A stretch of DNA of 64,000 bases from Eucommia ulmoides (Eukaryota; Streptophyta; Magnoliopsida; Garryales; Eucommiaceae). How positions within the stretch are numbered: position 1 is the stretch's first letter; each line of letters starts with the position of its first letter. Below the pieces are notes generated by a model. The model was not told the DNA's origin. It searched no databases and saw only the letters and a list, made by a program, of their open reading frames with translations. The position numbers and the translations under genes were made by a program. Shown in pieces: positions 12,128 through 25,135 of the stretch. Where the stretch lies: contig CM028335.1 of the NCBI GenBank assembly GCA_016647705.1, positions 14,653,905 to 14,717,904 on the forward strand, in the 5' to 3' direction.

Positions 12128-13194
12128 ATTAATGAAATCTGAGTCGCATGTCAATTTAAAAAATCAGTGGTGGATATGTTTGTTACATAAAATTTGAAAA
12201 ATTTAAAAATAAGATTATTTTGTTAAAAAATTCATGTAAACAAGATTATTTAATTTAATGTAAACCTATAGATGACAAACAATAATTTATATCTAAAATT
12301 TGGTCCACACGATAATTTTTGCCATAAACTTAAGATACATATTTGTCCAAAATTGCATGTTAATATTATTTTTTCTTATATTCCAAATAATTGCATTTTT
12401 AAGTAGAGTTGTTTGTCATTTCCATAAACACAAATTCTTATAATATATAGTATTTAATTTTACAAATACACATAATTAGGTATAATAAAAAATAAGGATG
12501 AATTTTAATCAAACTCTTTCCCATTATAAAAATAATATTCATATGTTCTGTTTTAAAGTATATCACTAACCCCTTTTCTCATTTGTTAAAAGTAATTATG
12601 AGATTCTTATGAGTTATTTTTTTTCCTATCAATCGGACTAATATGATCATTTCTTGATAAATTTTCTCTTGATGCAGCCAATGTTGTAGAAATTACTTCT
12701 TTATCTTTATTAACTCTTTTCTTTACTCCTTTTTATTTTTCTTTATTTTCTTATTTTCCATTTTGGTTTGGGTCTTTACTTTTTACTTTTTTTTTTTTTT
12801 TTTGTATTTTCAATTTTTTTTTCTTTCTAAATGTTGTTTTTGTTGTTCATTCTCCTATTTACTTTTTATTTCACATTTGTGTATTCTTTATTTTCTATTT
12901 ATTCTATCTTAAAATTTCATTTTTCATTTTAATAAAAAAAATAGAAATACAACCAAAAACTAAATTGAAAATTAAGAGTAGAAAATTTAAAACAAAAAAT
13001 ATATAAAACATAAAACAAAAAGAAAAGTTTAAAATTAAGTATTAAAACATAAAATTAATAATAATGAAAATAATAAAAAAAATATAAAACAAAATGAATA
13101 AAATAAATAAATAAAACATAAAATTAAATTAAAAAAAAATGAAAGGCGAAGAATTAATATATATTGTGCAGGCTCCTATCTATATTATTTGATA
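12128..13194. other. AT-rich stretch with pyrimidine/purine switch
   Basis: 12128-12420 continues repeat copy A. From about 12640 to 12930 the plus strand is almost pure T/C-rich, and from 12930 to 13140 almost pure A-rich, so the two halves could fold back loosely. The composition resembles the U3-like tract at 840-1080, but I could not prove common origin. No gene was seen. Confidence 0.5.
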
Positions 13195-13399
13195 GGGTTA
13201 ATAGTACTTTATCCTCATGTGGTTTGGTCTATTTGCAATTTACCTCCTGTGGTTTGAACTTCGTCACTTACCCCCTATGATTTGTGGACCTAAGTGCAAC
13301 ACTAACTCCGTTAATGGAAAGGTTAAAATGTCAAATTTACCCTTATGTAATTGTTAACACTTTTGGGGTATAAAGTGCAATTAACCGAAATGCCTGAGG

Positions 13400-13922
13400 A
13401 AAATGAGAGTCTAGGTAATGCTCTCTCTCCTCAGCCTCCTCATGATCAAACCTCTTATTCCTATTCCCTTATCACTCTCAAGCCTCTTATTCCTATTCCC
13501 TTATCACTCTCAAACCTCTTCTCTCGATCTTCTCTCTCTTAATGGTCGGCGGTGGTCAGATCTGGTAGGTGAGGGATGCCTCGCATGCACGAACGTGGTA
13601 TTCTCTCTAAGATCTCTTGATCTCACACGATTTCCAGTTCGTTCTCCTTTCGAATCCTTCGATTTCTCCTACCTCAGTCCTTTATCTCGTTTATCGAACA
13701 CCGCTCTTCTCAGACACACAGACACATACACGCTCTTCTCAGTCTCACTCATATTCGTTCGTCATCCACAGTTCGTTGTTCTCATCATCCTTCATTGTTC
13801 TAGCAGGTTTTTGATCTGGTCCATTGTTCATCGTCGGCTCGTCACATTTTATCGTCGTTAACCATTCCAGATCTGAGAACAATAACCCTAGATCGTTCTT
13901 AGATTCCTACGAATTTGATTTG
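13400..13922 (+). other. Gene-like cargo, left part (5' UTR-like)
   Basis: A CT-rich, GC-richer segment resembling a plant 5' untranslated leader, with two tandem 'cctcttattcctattccctt' copies (13450-13510). It continues after the Copia insertion at 25544 with 'cttacgaattcaaacgcc' and a possible exon end with splice donor CAG|GTAAAA at 25660/25661. ORFs of 63-147 codons overlap here on the plus strand, but none shows a known protein. Probably a transduplicated gene 5' end; the parent gene is not identifiable from the sequence. Confidence 0.4.
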
Positions 13923-14428
13923 TGTTGGATTTTTCCCTAACTAATATGGTCCAGATCCATTCCATTGGTATTTTAGAACGTGGTCATGCAAACCCACGTT
14001 GTGGAAGTTACACAACGTGACCAAAATCTAGAGAGAGAACGTGGCCATGAAAACCCACGTTGTTGAAGTTACAAAACATGTGTTATGTGACCATGCATGA
14101 CACATTTTTATCATCCCTAAGCGCCCACTACATGTGCACGTCCAAGAACAACTCGGAGATGGGTAGAGTCTATATAAAGGGGTTGTGCATTTGGTTTTGG
14201 TTCCCTAAGCCTACAATCTCATTTTAAAAACCAAATACACCATAAAACAGAGATTGTGTGAGGTTTAGACGAGCTTTAACCCAAAATTAATATTTCCCGT
14301 AATCTTGAGCAAGTGAAAACGGCAATGGCTGGAGGTATATATCAATCCGTTCGTGTTTATTTCCGCATTGATCTAAATGCTTATTTCATACGCATGAGCA
14401 CGTTTAGATCGTTAAAGTTTATCCCACA
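13923..14428 (+). repeat. Copia-1 5' LTR (506 bp)
   Basis: Starts TGTTGGATTTTTCCC and ends TTATCCCACA. It has a TATA box (TATATAAAG, 14171-14179) and is followed by the primer-binding site TGGTATCAGAGC (14431-14442). The target duplication ATTTG lies at 13918-13922, repeated at 25539-25543. It carries about 100 bp more than the 3' LTR, near 13955-14060, in a region of repeated 'aacccacgttgt' text. Confidence 0.95.
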
Positions 14429-15389
14429 GTTGGTATCAGAGCAGTTTTTGCCTCTATTTTTTTGTTCTCACATTTAGATTCATGAGTTTTCATTCATGGC
14501 CAAAATTGAGTTTCCAAAAACTTCAATATTTCTGGGAAATTTTTTTACATAAAAATTCTATATTTCATTACGAGTTCAACGATATAAATTTCATGAAATT
14601 TGAACTCGTGATCAATTCTATATGATTTTTAGAAGATTAGAAAAACCTAAAATAAGGTTCTGCTGTTCGTTTGTTCATAGCTTTTGATCTAGGGTAAGGG
14701 TGAATGTAGATGTCACGACCCGTCCCAAAATCCCAACATCCCGGGCTGGCGTGACGATATCATGACATCACCAAAAATAACTAACCAACGATCTATTACA
14801 TGACAAGATGCTTATATATAAATAAACTATCATCTATATGAAGCTATACATATTTTTGTTATGGGAACACACCCGTTTCCCAAATATACTAATAGCAAAA
14901 TATAATACCATGAACCCCTCACAGGTTCACCTCAGAATGCTCATCTCAACCCTCCACACGACTCCATCGTAGGACTCTACCTAGCGCTAGTAGGGGGACC
15001 AACTCCTAACTGCTTCACCTGCGAGTGTACTGCATTTTTAGTAAAAATATCTCTAATAATAAAAACTCATTCTACAATATCTAAATGGATCAAGTGTAAG
15101 TTTATAAATACCACATAGCTCATAAAATCTCCAGTATAAAAGTAGGGAAAATAAAGCGACATAATTAAGTTCCATTCAAATCCAACTAATATAAAAATCA
15201 TACTAATCACCATGATAATAAATATCAAATCAGCCAATATACGTAAAACACCACATCTCAAACACACTTTTTTAAGCACACAACTCAAACACACACTGGC
15301 CAGTCCTAGTGATCGTTTTAACTTTACAATCAGGAGTTGCAACGGTACCATACCACCCGTAGGATATGCCTTCCTACGAACACCCATCA

Positions 15390-15620
15390 CTCCGCCGAAG
15401 CAGATAATCACTGCGCAGTATAACGTCTAACATCACTCTGCCGAAGCAGATAAATATCACTCCGCCGAAGTGGATAACATCACTCTGCCGAAGCAGATAA
15501 ACACCACTCTGTCGAAGCGGATAAATATTATGGCATTGTCAAATTAATAATATTGTCAAATCAATACCATCACTCTGCCGAATTAACTAATCATCACTCT
15601 GCCAAAGCAGATAAATACTA
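15390..15620. repeat. Minisatellite, ~25-33-bp units
   Basis: Repeated 'catcactctgccgaagcaga' units with variants (tccgcc, gtggata), alternating with 'caaatcaataa' spacers. It lies next to the conserved 'caggagttgcaacggtacc' motif (about 15331-15349), the position that holds a different minisatellite in copy 1. Confidence 0.8.
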
Positions 15621-15979
15621 TATCAACGTCAAATCAATAACGTCATCATCAAATCACAAATCAATAACATTGTCTAATCAACATCGTCAAATCTCAACAT
15701 CATCCTCTATTTCCAAAACCGATTTTAATCCAAAATCATATTTTTCACTTTCTTTTTAAAAAACGTCTGATTTCACCAAAATCATTTTTTCACTCTTTAT
15801 TTTTAGAAAACTAGATATTTTCCACTCTCTTTTAAAACCACCAAATCCAATGAAAATCATTTTCAACTTTCTTTTAAAATCAACTTAATTTGACAAAAAT
15901 CTATTTCACCAACTCACCTAAAAACCTGCTTGATCCACATAATTTTAAAACCATCTAATTTAAGTAAAACCATTTTACA

Positions 15980-15982
<3 letters not shown>

Positions 15983-16033
<51 letters not shown>
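15983..16033. repeat. (AT)n microsatellite
   Basis: About 50 bp of uninterrupted AT dinucleotides. Just after it, a ~60-bp segment ('attaaaaataatttggtaag' plus 'aagacaacacac') occurs twice in tandem (16032-16110). Confidence 0.95.
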
Positions 16034-16038
<5 letters not shown>

Positions 16039-16386
16039 TAATTTGGTAAGAAGACAACACACACACATATATATATATTAAAAATAATTTGGTAAGAAGA
16101 CAACACACTCACTTGGCTATCCGCTCCGCAAAACTTTTACTGACTACTCTCTACTGAGATTCCGGTGCCTGCGAACCTAATAATGACAGGGCCTAAATTA
16201 ATATTTTATACAAAATAACCTAATCAGGCAATGCAGGCCCTAATTTTCACAATTTCCCCCGTCCCCACATTTTATTATGTAAAATTATTATTTGGTTAAT
16301 TTTATTCCGTTAAAAATTACTGCATAAAATTTAGTAATATGAACGGTCCCAAATTTATTATTGCGGTCACAAAATTTTGATGCTAG

Positions 16387-17237
16387 AATTTAATTTAACA
16401 AAACTAAAATAAACTTAATGAAAAACGTTATCCGTTTCGAATCGTTCACGGGTCACGAGATGGATTTTGAATTTGTTGGGGTTATTTGTGTAGTTTCTTC
16501 TTTTTCCACTTCTTCTTTCTTTTTCTTTTTCCGTTCTGTTTCCTGTTCTTTGCTCTACTTGAATTCTAGTCGGCCCTCCCTTTCTCTTCTTAATGTTTCC
16601 GACTGCCGGCGACCTCACACCCACACACCCACGCTCACACCAGCAACCACTCCCATAGACAACGCTGACCGACCGATGACCCACACCGACGTACACTACC
16701 GATGACGGCTTGCACATGCAATCACCGAACAAACGGCGACGATCGCATACACCCTCGATCGAACACATCCACGAACCTCATATATACATAGATCCGATCA
16801 CATGCACATAACCACACACACACATACACACACACTAGACTGAAACAAAATAGAGCACGCATGATACCCCACACACATGCACACGATAAACAGGGCATGA
16901 TAACCCACCGCCGACGAACCACCGACCTTTTTTTCTCTCTCTCTCTCTTTGCTTTCTCTCTCTTCCTCTTCTTATGCTGTTTCTTTTCAACAAGCCAACA
17001 ACGACACACACACACACGCCTCTGAAGGAGCCACACACACCAAAGAACATACACAGAGAACACATCACCAAACACCCACCTGACCGTCGGAGTACATACA
17101 CACCCATGGCTGCACCAACCGGAAACAGGAAACACACACATATTCACAGTCACCCATATGCACCGGCTGAGCAGAACACACACAGATGCACAAACCCACA
17201 CACAGCCAACGGAAAACACACACAGAGTAGTAATGGC

Positions 17238-17286
<49 letters not shown>

Positions 17287-17639
17287 TTGGCACGAAACAG
17301 AAAAACATAGCACACTCATACACATACCCAGCCAATGCCTGAACAAACCCTTTACGCACGAAATGACACACTGAACGACGACCACACTGCTCGCCAGAGA
17401 ACTCACCACCACCGGCGATCATGAAAACCGACGGCCCCCTCTGATTCTCTCTCTCTCTCTTTCTAGATTTTTCTGAGATTTTTTTCTCGATTTTTCGCTT
17501 GTCATTCATAATCACTACTGCATGGATGCATAGATATGCATGTAATTAGTGAATTGAGCTTGATCATTCGATTGCCACGTCGCCGGTCTCTCTCTGCTCT
17601 GTCTCCGGCTCTCAATGCACACACGCACGAACATATGTG

Positions 17640-17670
<31 letters not shown>

Positions 17671-18791
17671 TTTAAAAAAAATCTTTTGCTAAATTGCTCT
17701 TTTCTCCCCCTCATTCTTTAAATCTTTATTTTAATCCAAATTCATCATTTATGATTTTCTTAATTTGTAATTTCATCCCTTAAAATTTTTAAGAAAGAAG
17801 TTAAATGCCAATTTACCTCCCAAAGTTTGGATTGAAAGTTTCTAAATTTGCAAATTAGCCCCTAAACTTTTAATTTAAATTTTTAATTTGTATATTTTCC
17901 CCTCGTATTTTTCTAAATGCTCAATAATGCAATTAAATTAAATTTAATTTAACAAAACTAAAATAAACTTAATGAAAAACGTTATCCGTTTCGAATCGTT
18001 CACGGGTCACGAGATGGATTTTGAATTTGTTGGGGTTATTTGTGTAGTTTCTTCTTTTTCCACTTCTTCTTTCTTTTTCTTTTTCCGTTCTGTTTCCTGT
18101 TCTTTGCTCTACTTGAATTCTAGTCGGCCCTCCCTTTCTCTTCTTAATGTTTCCGACTGCCGGCGACCTCACACCCACACACCCACGCTCACACCAGCAA
18201 CCACTCCCATAGACAACGCTGACCGACCGATGACCCACACCGACGTACACTACCGATGACGGCTTGCACATGCAATCACCGAACAAACGGCGACGATCGC
18301 ATACACCCTCGATCGAACACATCCACGAACCTCATATATACATAGATCCGATCACATGCACATAACCACACACACACATACACACACACTAGACTGAAAC
18401 AAAATAGAGCACGCATGATACCCCACACACATGCACACGATAAACAGGGCATGATAACCCACCGCCGACGAACCACCGACCTTTTTTTTTCTCTCTCTCT
18501 CTTTGCTTTCTCTCTCTTCCTCTTCTTATGCTGTTTCTTTTCAACAAGCCAACAACGACACACACACACACGCCTCTGAAGGAGCCACACACACCAAAGA
18601 ACATACACAGAGAACACATCACCAAACACCCACCTGACCGTCGGAGTACATACACACCCATGGCTGCACCAACCGGAAACAGGAAACACACACATATTCA
18701 CAGTCACCCATATGCACCGGCTGAGCAGAACACACACAGATGCACAAACCCACACACAGCCAACGGAAAACACACACAGAGTAGTAATGGC

Positions 18792-18832
<41 letters not shown>

Positions 18833-19475
18833 TTGGCACGAAACAGAAAAACATAGCACACTCATACACATACCCAGCCAATGCCTGAACAAACCCTTTA
18901 CGCACGAAATGACACACTGAACGACGACCACACTGCTCGCCAGAGAACTCACCACCACCGGCGATCATGAAAACCGACGGCCCCCTCTGATTCTCTCTCT
19001 CTCTCTTTCTAGATTTTTCTGAGATTTTTTTCTCGATTTTTCGCTTGTCATTCATAATCACTACTGCATGGATGCATAGATATGCATGTAATTAGTGAAT
19101 TGAGCTTGATCATTCGATTGCCACGTCGCCGGTCTCTCTCTGCTCTGTCTCCGGCTCTCAATGCACACACGCACGAACATATGTGTATATATATATATGT
19201 GTGTGTTTTAAAAAAAATCTTTTGCTAAATTGCTCTTTTCTCCCCCTCATTCTTTAAATCTTTATTTTAATCCAAATTCATCATTTATGATTTTCTTAAT
19301 TTGTAATTTCATCCCTTAAAATTTTTAAGAAAGAAGTTAAATGCCAATTTACCTCCCAAAGTTTGGATTGAAAGTTTCTAAATTTGCAAATTAGCCCCTA
19401 AACTTTTAATTTAAATTTTTAATTTGTATATTTCCCCCTCGTATTTTTCTAAATGCTCAATAATGCAATTAAATT
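16387..19475. repeat. Tandem duplication, 1554-bp unit, near identical
   Basis: 16387-17940 and 17941-19475 are almost the same sequence at an offset of 1554. Visible differences are mostly in simple repeats: the (CA)n near 17240 versus 18793, the T/CT run near 16927 versus 18481, and the (GT)n near 17650 versus 19197. The junction lies in AT-rich microhomology ('aattaaatt' / 'aatttaattt'). It is a recent duplication by unequal exchange or slippage, unless it is an assembly artefact. Confidence 0.95.
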
Positions 19476-19694
19476 GACGTACGTGTAAAATCGGAGTCTT
19501 ACAGTAGAAGACGACTAAAACGATGTCGTCTTGATAAGTTTGCAAATCTGGACAATGTTATATTTAGTTATAAGTCATATCTGCAATAATGTTATCACAA
19601 CAATTGCATTGGTTCAACTGCATGTTCTCCTTAGATTTGGATAGTTAGGCATGATGTCCAGGGGTTGACTTTTGCCCTTTTTAATTTTTGTTGC

Positions 19695-19815
19695 ATTTTC
19701 TTTAAAGTGATAAAAAGGTGTAAGGGGCCTTATAATTTTTGTGCCTAAGGGAGTTCAAACCCCTGCCTTGAAGGCTGTAAGCCAAGTCTCACAACCAACA
19801 AGACACCTTAAGTAT
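19695..19815 (-). repeat. Possible tRNA-derived SINE fragment
   Basis: On the minus strand the segment contains GGGTTTGAACTCCC, close to a tRNA B-box, preceded by a 'ggttgtgagacttgg' stretch that could be a decayed A-box. It lies in the Copia-1 leader. No clear tail or target duplication was found. Confidence 0.3.
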
Positions 19816-20140
19816 CTTGTTGATAATTAATCACATTTTGTTTATTTATTAATAGCAAGTCAGTGTGCATTACACACATTTATTCATTGAAGTTAATTGT
19901 ATGTATAACCTTTGTTATTTATTTTTGCATACAATATTAAGCTAAATAATGCACATTCATTCAAGGCTCATTATAAATTTAAATTTTGGATATCCACCTA
20001 CTTATATTATTTATCATGTTATTTTGTGTGTATAATTTATTATTTTATTATACATGCAATATTAAGTTGAATAATATTAGTACAATGATATTCAATTTGT
20101 GTTTATATTGCTTATATTTTATGCAAGGGTATGGACTATT

Positions 20141-20485
20141 ATTATTTAATTTTGAGTGATCCATATAATTTTAATTAATTAAAGAATAGTCACAATATCT
20201 TTAGTTAATTAGAATTATGTATTAAGTATTAAGGATCACATTATGATTATTATGAATTATTTAATTTTGAGTGATCTATATAATTTTAATTAATTAAAGA
20301 GTACCCACAACATCTTTAGTTAATTAAAATTATATATTCAATATTAAGGATCACATTATGATTATTATGAATTATTTAATGTTGAGTGATCAATATGATT
20401 TTAATTAATTAAGGAGTAGCCACAACATCTTTAATTAATTGAAATTATATATTAAGTATTAAGAATCACATTATGACATTAATTC
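20141..20485 (+). repeat. Three 115-bp tandem repeats in Copia-1 leader
   Basis: Units start at 20141, 20256 and 20371 with 'attatttaat' plus 'gttgagtgatc' or similar, and each contains 'ttttaattaattaa' and 'ggatcacattatga'. Minor substitutions distinguish them. They lie between the nested solo LTR and gag. 19509-20140 is otherwise AT-rich leader. Confidence 0.9.
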
Positions 20486-20789
20486 TGATTAATCATGCAT
20501 AATATAATAGATCTTATCCCACATGAATTTTTATTATATTTGCATGATTAATTAAGATAAAATATCAAATCATATTTTTTAATTTACCCACAGGAATTAA
20601 GAAATGAACATAATTTGATAGTTTTATCATAAGGTTATAGATGAATCTAATTGAATTAGAACTTTAGCCCACAAGTAAGTTTTATGTTACTAGATTCTTA
20701 GATTTTGGATCATGATTTACATTGGTAAAACATGATATAAGCTTATAAGTCTCAATTTTCATTATAAGCATGTATATTTAATTTTTTGC

Positions 20790-23700
20790 AGTCAAGCAAC
20801 TTGCAAATTTCTCTGATATGAAATATGATATTCCTGAATTGAGGGGTGATAACTATAAGGTTTGGAAGAAGATAATTCTTTTTCAATTGGGGTAGATAGA
20901 CATTGATTATGTTATAAGGAAAGACGAACCAGTCATTACTCCGTCCAACACTTCAGATGAAATTGCTCTTTATGAATATTGGGAGTGATCCAATCGCCTC
21001 AGTGTGATGTTCATAAAGACTAAGATCTTTGTTGGTATTCGTGGTTCTGTCGATCAACATAATAAGGTCAAGGCACTGCTGAAAGCTATTGACGAACAGT
21101 TTGAGTCTTCGGATAAGGCACTTGCTAGCACCTTGATTATGAAGTTTTCATCCCTGAAGCTCACTATTGTGAGAGGTGTGTGTGAGCACATCATACAGAT
21201 GAGGGATATTGGGGCTCAATTGAAGCACTTGAGATTCAGATGTTTGACTCTTTCCTTATGCACTATATTTTGAACACTCTTCCACAACAATATGGACCCT
21301 TCAAGATATCCTACAACACACACAAGGATAAATGATCAATTAATGAACTTCTGACCATGTGTGTTCAGGAGGCAAGACTGTTAATGGAATTAGAAGAGAG
21401 TGGATTAAAGGTAACAGAAGGAAAGAATCATAAATATGCCAAAATAAAGGAGAAAGATAAAATACCGCCCCAAGGTGGAATCAAGAAGGAATCCAAGTAT
21501 TTTTTTCTGCAAAAAGAAAGGACACATGAAGAAGGATTGCACTAAATTCCATAAATGACTTGAGAAGAAAAGTAAATTAATCTCATTTGTTTGTTATGAA
21601 TCTAATATGGTTGATGTTATTTATCACACATGGTGGATTGATTCTGGTTCTACAATCCATGTTTCAAATACTTTGCAAGGTATGCAAAACCTAAGGAAGC
21701 CAATGCCAAGTGAACAATGCATTTATTCAGGAAACAAAATGCGTTCACATGTGGAGGCCGTTGGAACATGTAGTTTAGTTTTAAGTAGTGGATTTATTTT
21801 AAATTTAGAAAATACTTTTTATATTTCAAGTTTCTCTAGAAATTTGATTTCAGTTTTAAGACTTGTGCCTTTGGGTTATTCCTTTAATTTTTATGAGACG
21901 TCTTTCAGTTTGTTTTATAAATCTAATCTTGTTGGATTTGGTACATTGTCTGATGGTTTTTTTTCTATTGATTTGTAAAATTATGCCACTAATAATGCTA
22001 TGCACGTTTACGTTGGTGTAAAATAATGTGTTATGAATGAAGAATCTCCTAGTTTGTGGCATTGAAAATTGGGACATATCTCCATACAGAGAGTTAAGAG
22101 ATTAGTAAATGATAGAGTACTTAGTTTTTTAGATTTTACTGATTTTAAAGCTTGTGTAGACTGCATTAAGGGAAAGCAAACCAACAAGTGCAAGAAAGGT
22201 GTGAGGAAAAGTACATAATTGTTAGAAATCATACATTCAGATATCTTTTGTCCAGATATTGACATATATGGTCCAAAATACTTCATCTCTTTCATAGATG
22301 ATTACTCACGATACATATATATCTACTTGCTTCATAACAAGAACGAAGCACTGGATGCCTTTAATATTTTTAAGGCTGAAGTAGAAAAGCAATGCGCAAA
22401 GCAAATTAAGATCGTGATGACTGATAGAGATGGAGAATATTATGGTAGATATACCGAGAATAGATAAGCACTTGGTCCATTTGCGAAGTTTCTTCAAGAG
22501 CATGGGATAGTTGCCCAATACATAATGCCTGGTTCTCCAGACCAGAATAGTGTGGCAGAAAGAAGAAATTGAACTTTAATGGATATGGTTAGGAGTATGC
22601 GCAGTAACTCCAAACTTTCTGAATTCTTGTGGACTGAAGCTCTTAAAATGATATTGTATATATTAAATCGAGTTCCAACCAAGGTTGTCCCAAAGACGCC
22701 ATTTGAATTATGGAAAGGTTGGAAACCTAGTTTGCGACATATGCGCATTTGGGGATACCCGTATGAAGTAAGAGTTTACAATCTATAAAAGAAGAAATTG
22801 GACCCTGGGACTCTAAGTGGGTATTTTATTGGATATGCCGAAAGATCTAAGGGATACAGATTTTATTGTCCATCTCATAGTACTAGGATTATGGAGTCAA
22901 GAAATGTAAAGTTTTTTGAGAATGACTTTGTTAGTGGGAGTGGGAGTGATCATTCTCAAGACATAGTTTCTGAGAAAGATCATATTAATGCTCAACTCTT
23001 TTGCTCAAGAGACAGATTGATTGTCATTTACACCCCTCAAGTCTAAACGGGTGTTGGACAACCAATTACAGAAACTCCACAAACTACTGATAACGATCCA
23101 GTAGATCAAGTTGTTGATGAGGAACAACAAGAAATTGTTGAAAAAACCAATTGAACAACAAGTTCCTTAAGAAGATAATGATACAACATTAAGGAGATAT
23201 ACTAGAACGAGGAAATCAACAATATCTAGTATTATGTTGTGTATCTACAAGAATCAGACTTTAACATTGGAGTCGAAAATGATCCTGAAGCATTTTCACA
23301 AGTCATGAGTTGCAAAGAATCGAAATTGTGGTACGATGGTATAAAATATGAGATGAATTCTATGATATTAAATCGAGTCTGGTATCTTGTTGAGTTGCTT
23401 GATGTTGCAAAAGTTATTGGATGTAAATGGGTTTTCAAAACAAAGAAAGACTCATTGGGTAACGTTGAGAGATATAAAACAAGACTCGTTGCTAAAGGAT
23501 TTATTCAAAATGAAGGAATCGCTTACAAGGAGACTTTTTCTCCTGTATCTAAGAAGGATTCTCTTCATATCATTCTTACATTATTTGCATATTTTGATTT
23601 AGAGTTGCAAAAAATGGATGTGAAAACAACCTTTCTCAATAAAGATCTACAGGAAGAGGTTTATATGAAGCAACCAGAAGGATTTTCCCCTAGTGGTGGT

Positions 23701-24850
23701 GAGCATTTGGTGTGCAAGCTCAATAAATCCATATATAGATTAAAACAAGTTTCCCGTCAATGGTATTTAAGGTTTCATGATGTTATCTCTTCATTTGGAT
23801 TTGTGGATAACATTATGGATAAATGTATATACCAGAACGTCAGTGGGAGTAAGACTTGTTTCTTATTCTGTATGTGGATGACATTTTACTTGCAACCAAT
23901 GACAATGGATTGTTATGTGAGGTGAATCAATTTCTCTCTGAAAACTTTGATATGAAGGATATAGGTGATGAATCTTTTGTCATTGGCATTAAGATACATA
24001 GAGACAGATTTCGAAAGATTTTGGGTTTGTCTCAAGAGACCTATATCAACAAGATTTTAGAGAGATTTTGGATTAAGAATTGTTCACCAAGTATAGCTCC
24101 TATTGTAAAGGGTGACAGATTCAATTTAAACTAGTGACCGAAGAATGATTTTGAGCAAAAACAAATAAAGAACATTCTTTATGCCTCTACGGTTGGAAGC
24201 CTAATGTATGCTCAGGTTTGTACTAGACCTGACATTACATTTGCTGTTGGGATGTTGGGAAGATATCAGAGTAATCCTGGTATGGACCACTAGAGAACTG
24301 CAAAGAAGGTGTTGAGATACCTTCAAGGGATAAAAGACTATATACTTATGCACAGACGGACTGAAAATTTGGATGTGATTGGCTACTCTGATTCAGACTA
24401 CGCTGACTGCATTGATTCATGAAAATCAACTTCATGGTATGTTTTCATGCTAGCTGGTGGAGCTGTATCTTGAAGAAACGTAAAGCAAACTTTGACTGCT
24501 ACTTCAACTATGGAGGTTGAGTTCGTATCGTGTTTTGAGGCTACCTCGCATAGTGTATGGATGAAGAGTTTCTTTTTTGGATTAGAATTATGGATTCAAT
24601 TTCTAGGCCATTGAGAATATATTGTGACAATTCAGCTGCTGTATTTATGGCTAGAAACAACAAGAGTGGTAGTCGAAGCAAGCACATCGACATCAAGTAT
24701 CTAGCCATAAGGGAACGTGTTAAAAATAAGACAGTGGTCATTGAACACATTAGCACTGAATTGATGATTGCTGATCCTTTGACTAAAGGCATGCCACCGT
24801 TGAAATTTAAGGATTATATTGCTATGATGGGACTTGGTTCCTTTACGTGA
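20790..24850 (+). pseudogene. Copia-1 gag-pol, broken by stops and frameshifts
   Basis: Ty1/Copia polyprotein that would have encoded capsid, protease, integrase, reverse transcriptase and RNase H. Gag fragments begin about 20800 ('YDIPELRGDNYKVWK'). The zinc knuckle near 21497-21534 has lost its first Cys (Tyr) and is shifted in a T run. The protease DSGST motif is near 21640. Integrase pieces span about 22050-22790 ('FIDDYSRY', then 'TDRDGEYY'). Reverse transcriptase lies at 23239-24134, with YVDD near 23873 reached by a frameshift. The RNase H end is at 24557-24850 ('ADPLTKGMPP'). In-frame stops are at about 20894, 22064, 22466, 22570, 24291 and 24420, several of them TGG or CGA decay products. 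It cannot make a functional protein. Confidence 0.93.
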
Positions 24851-25135
24851 TTTTCGTTGTAAGAACATTTTTTTTATGAAACTCTATTTGTGATGTTTTC
24901 TCGTATTTGACTTTCTTTTATGTACACATTTATTTATTTGAGAAACATCATTGAAGTTAGAACCTGGAATAAACATAAGGTTTATTCATTGAAATTATAT
25001 AGGCCATAATGAGAAACGAGGTGCATTGTGATATATGGAAGATAATACTCGTTTTAGAGGACCTATCGCCATGATTCATGTATTTCGTTTCTTACTGTGG
25101 TAAATGATGGAATATATATGGACTAAATGGGATAA

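Larger units (their letters stand above)
14711..19503 (-). mobile_element. Solo LTR, 4.8 kb (large LTR family, copy 2)
   Basis: Reads TGTCACGACC at the left and GTCTTACA at the right, the reverse complement of the ends of copy 1. Perfect target duplication GTAGA (14706-14710 and 19504-19508), placing it inside the Copia-1 leader. It includes 'ctctgccgaagcagataa' minisatellites (15390-15620), a (TA)n run (15983-16033) and a 1.55-kb tandem duplication (16387-19475). Without the duplication it would be about 3.2 kb. The many ORFs on both strands arise from CA/GT and CT/GA runs and appear twice because of the duplication. Confidence 0.9.

Noticed and set aside
16415-19061. Many ORFs of 80-261 codons with poly-(HT), poly-(VC) or Cys-rich translations
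   Set aside because: They follow CA/GT and CT/GA runs on both strands, appear twice only because of the tandem duplication, and overlap one another in all frames. No protein family is visible.
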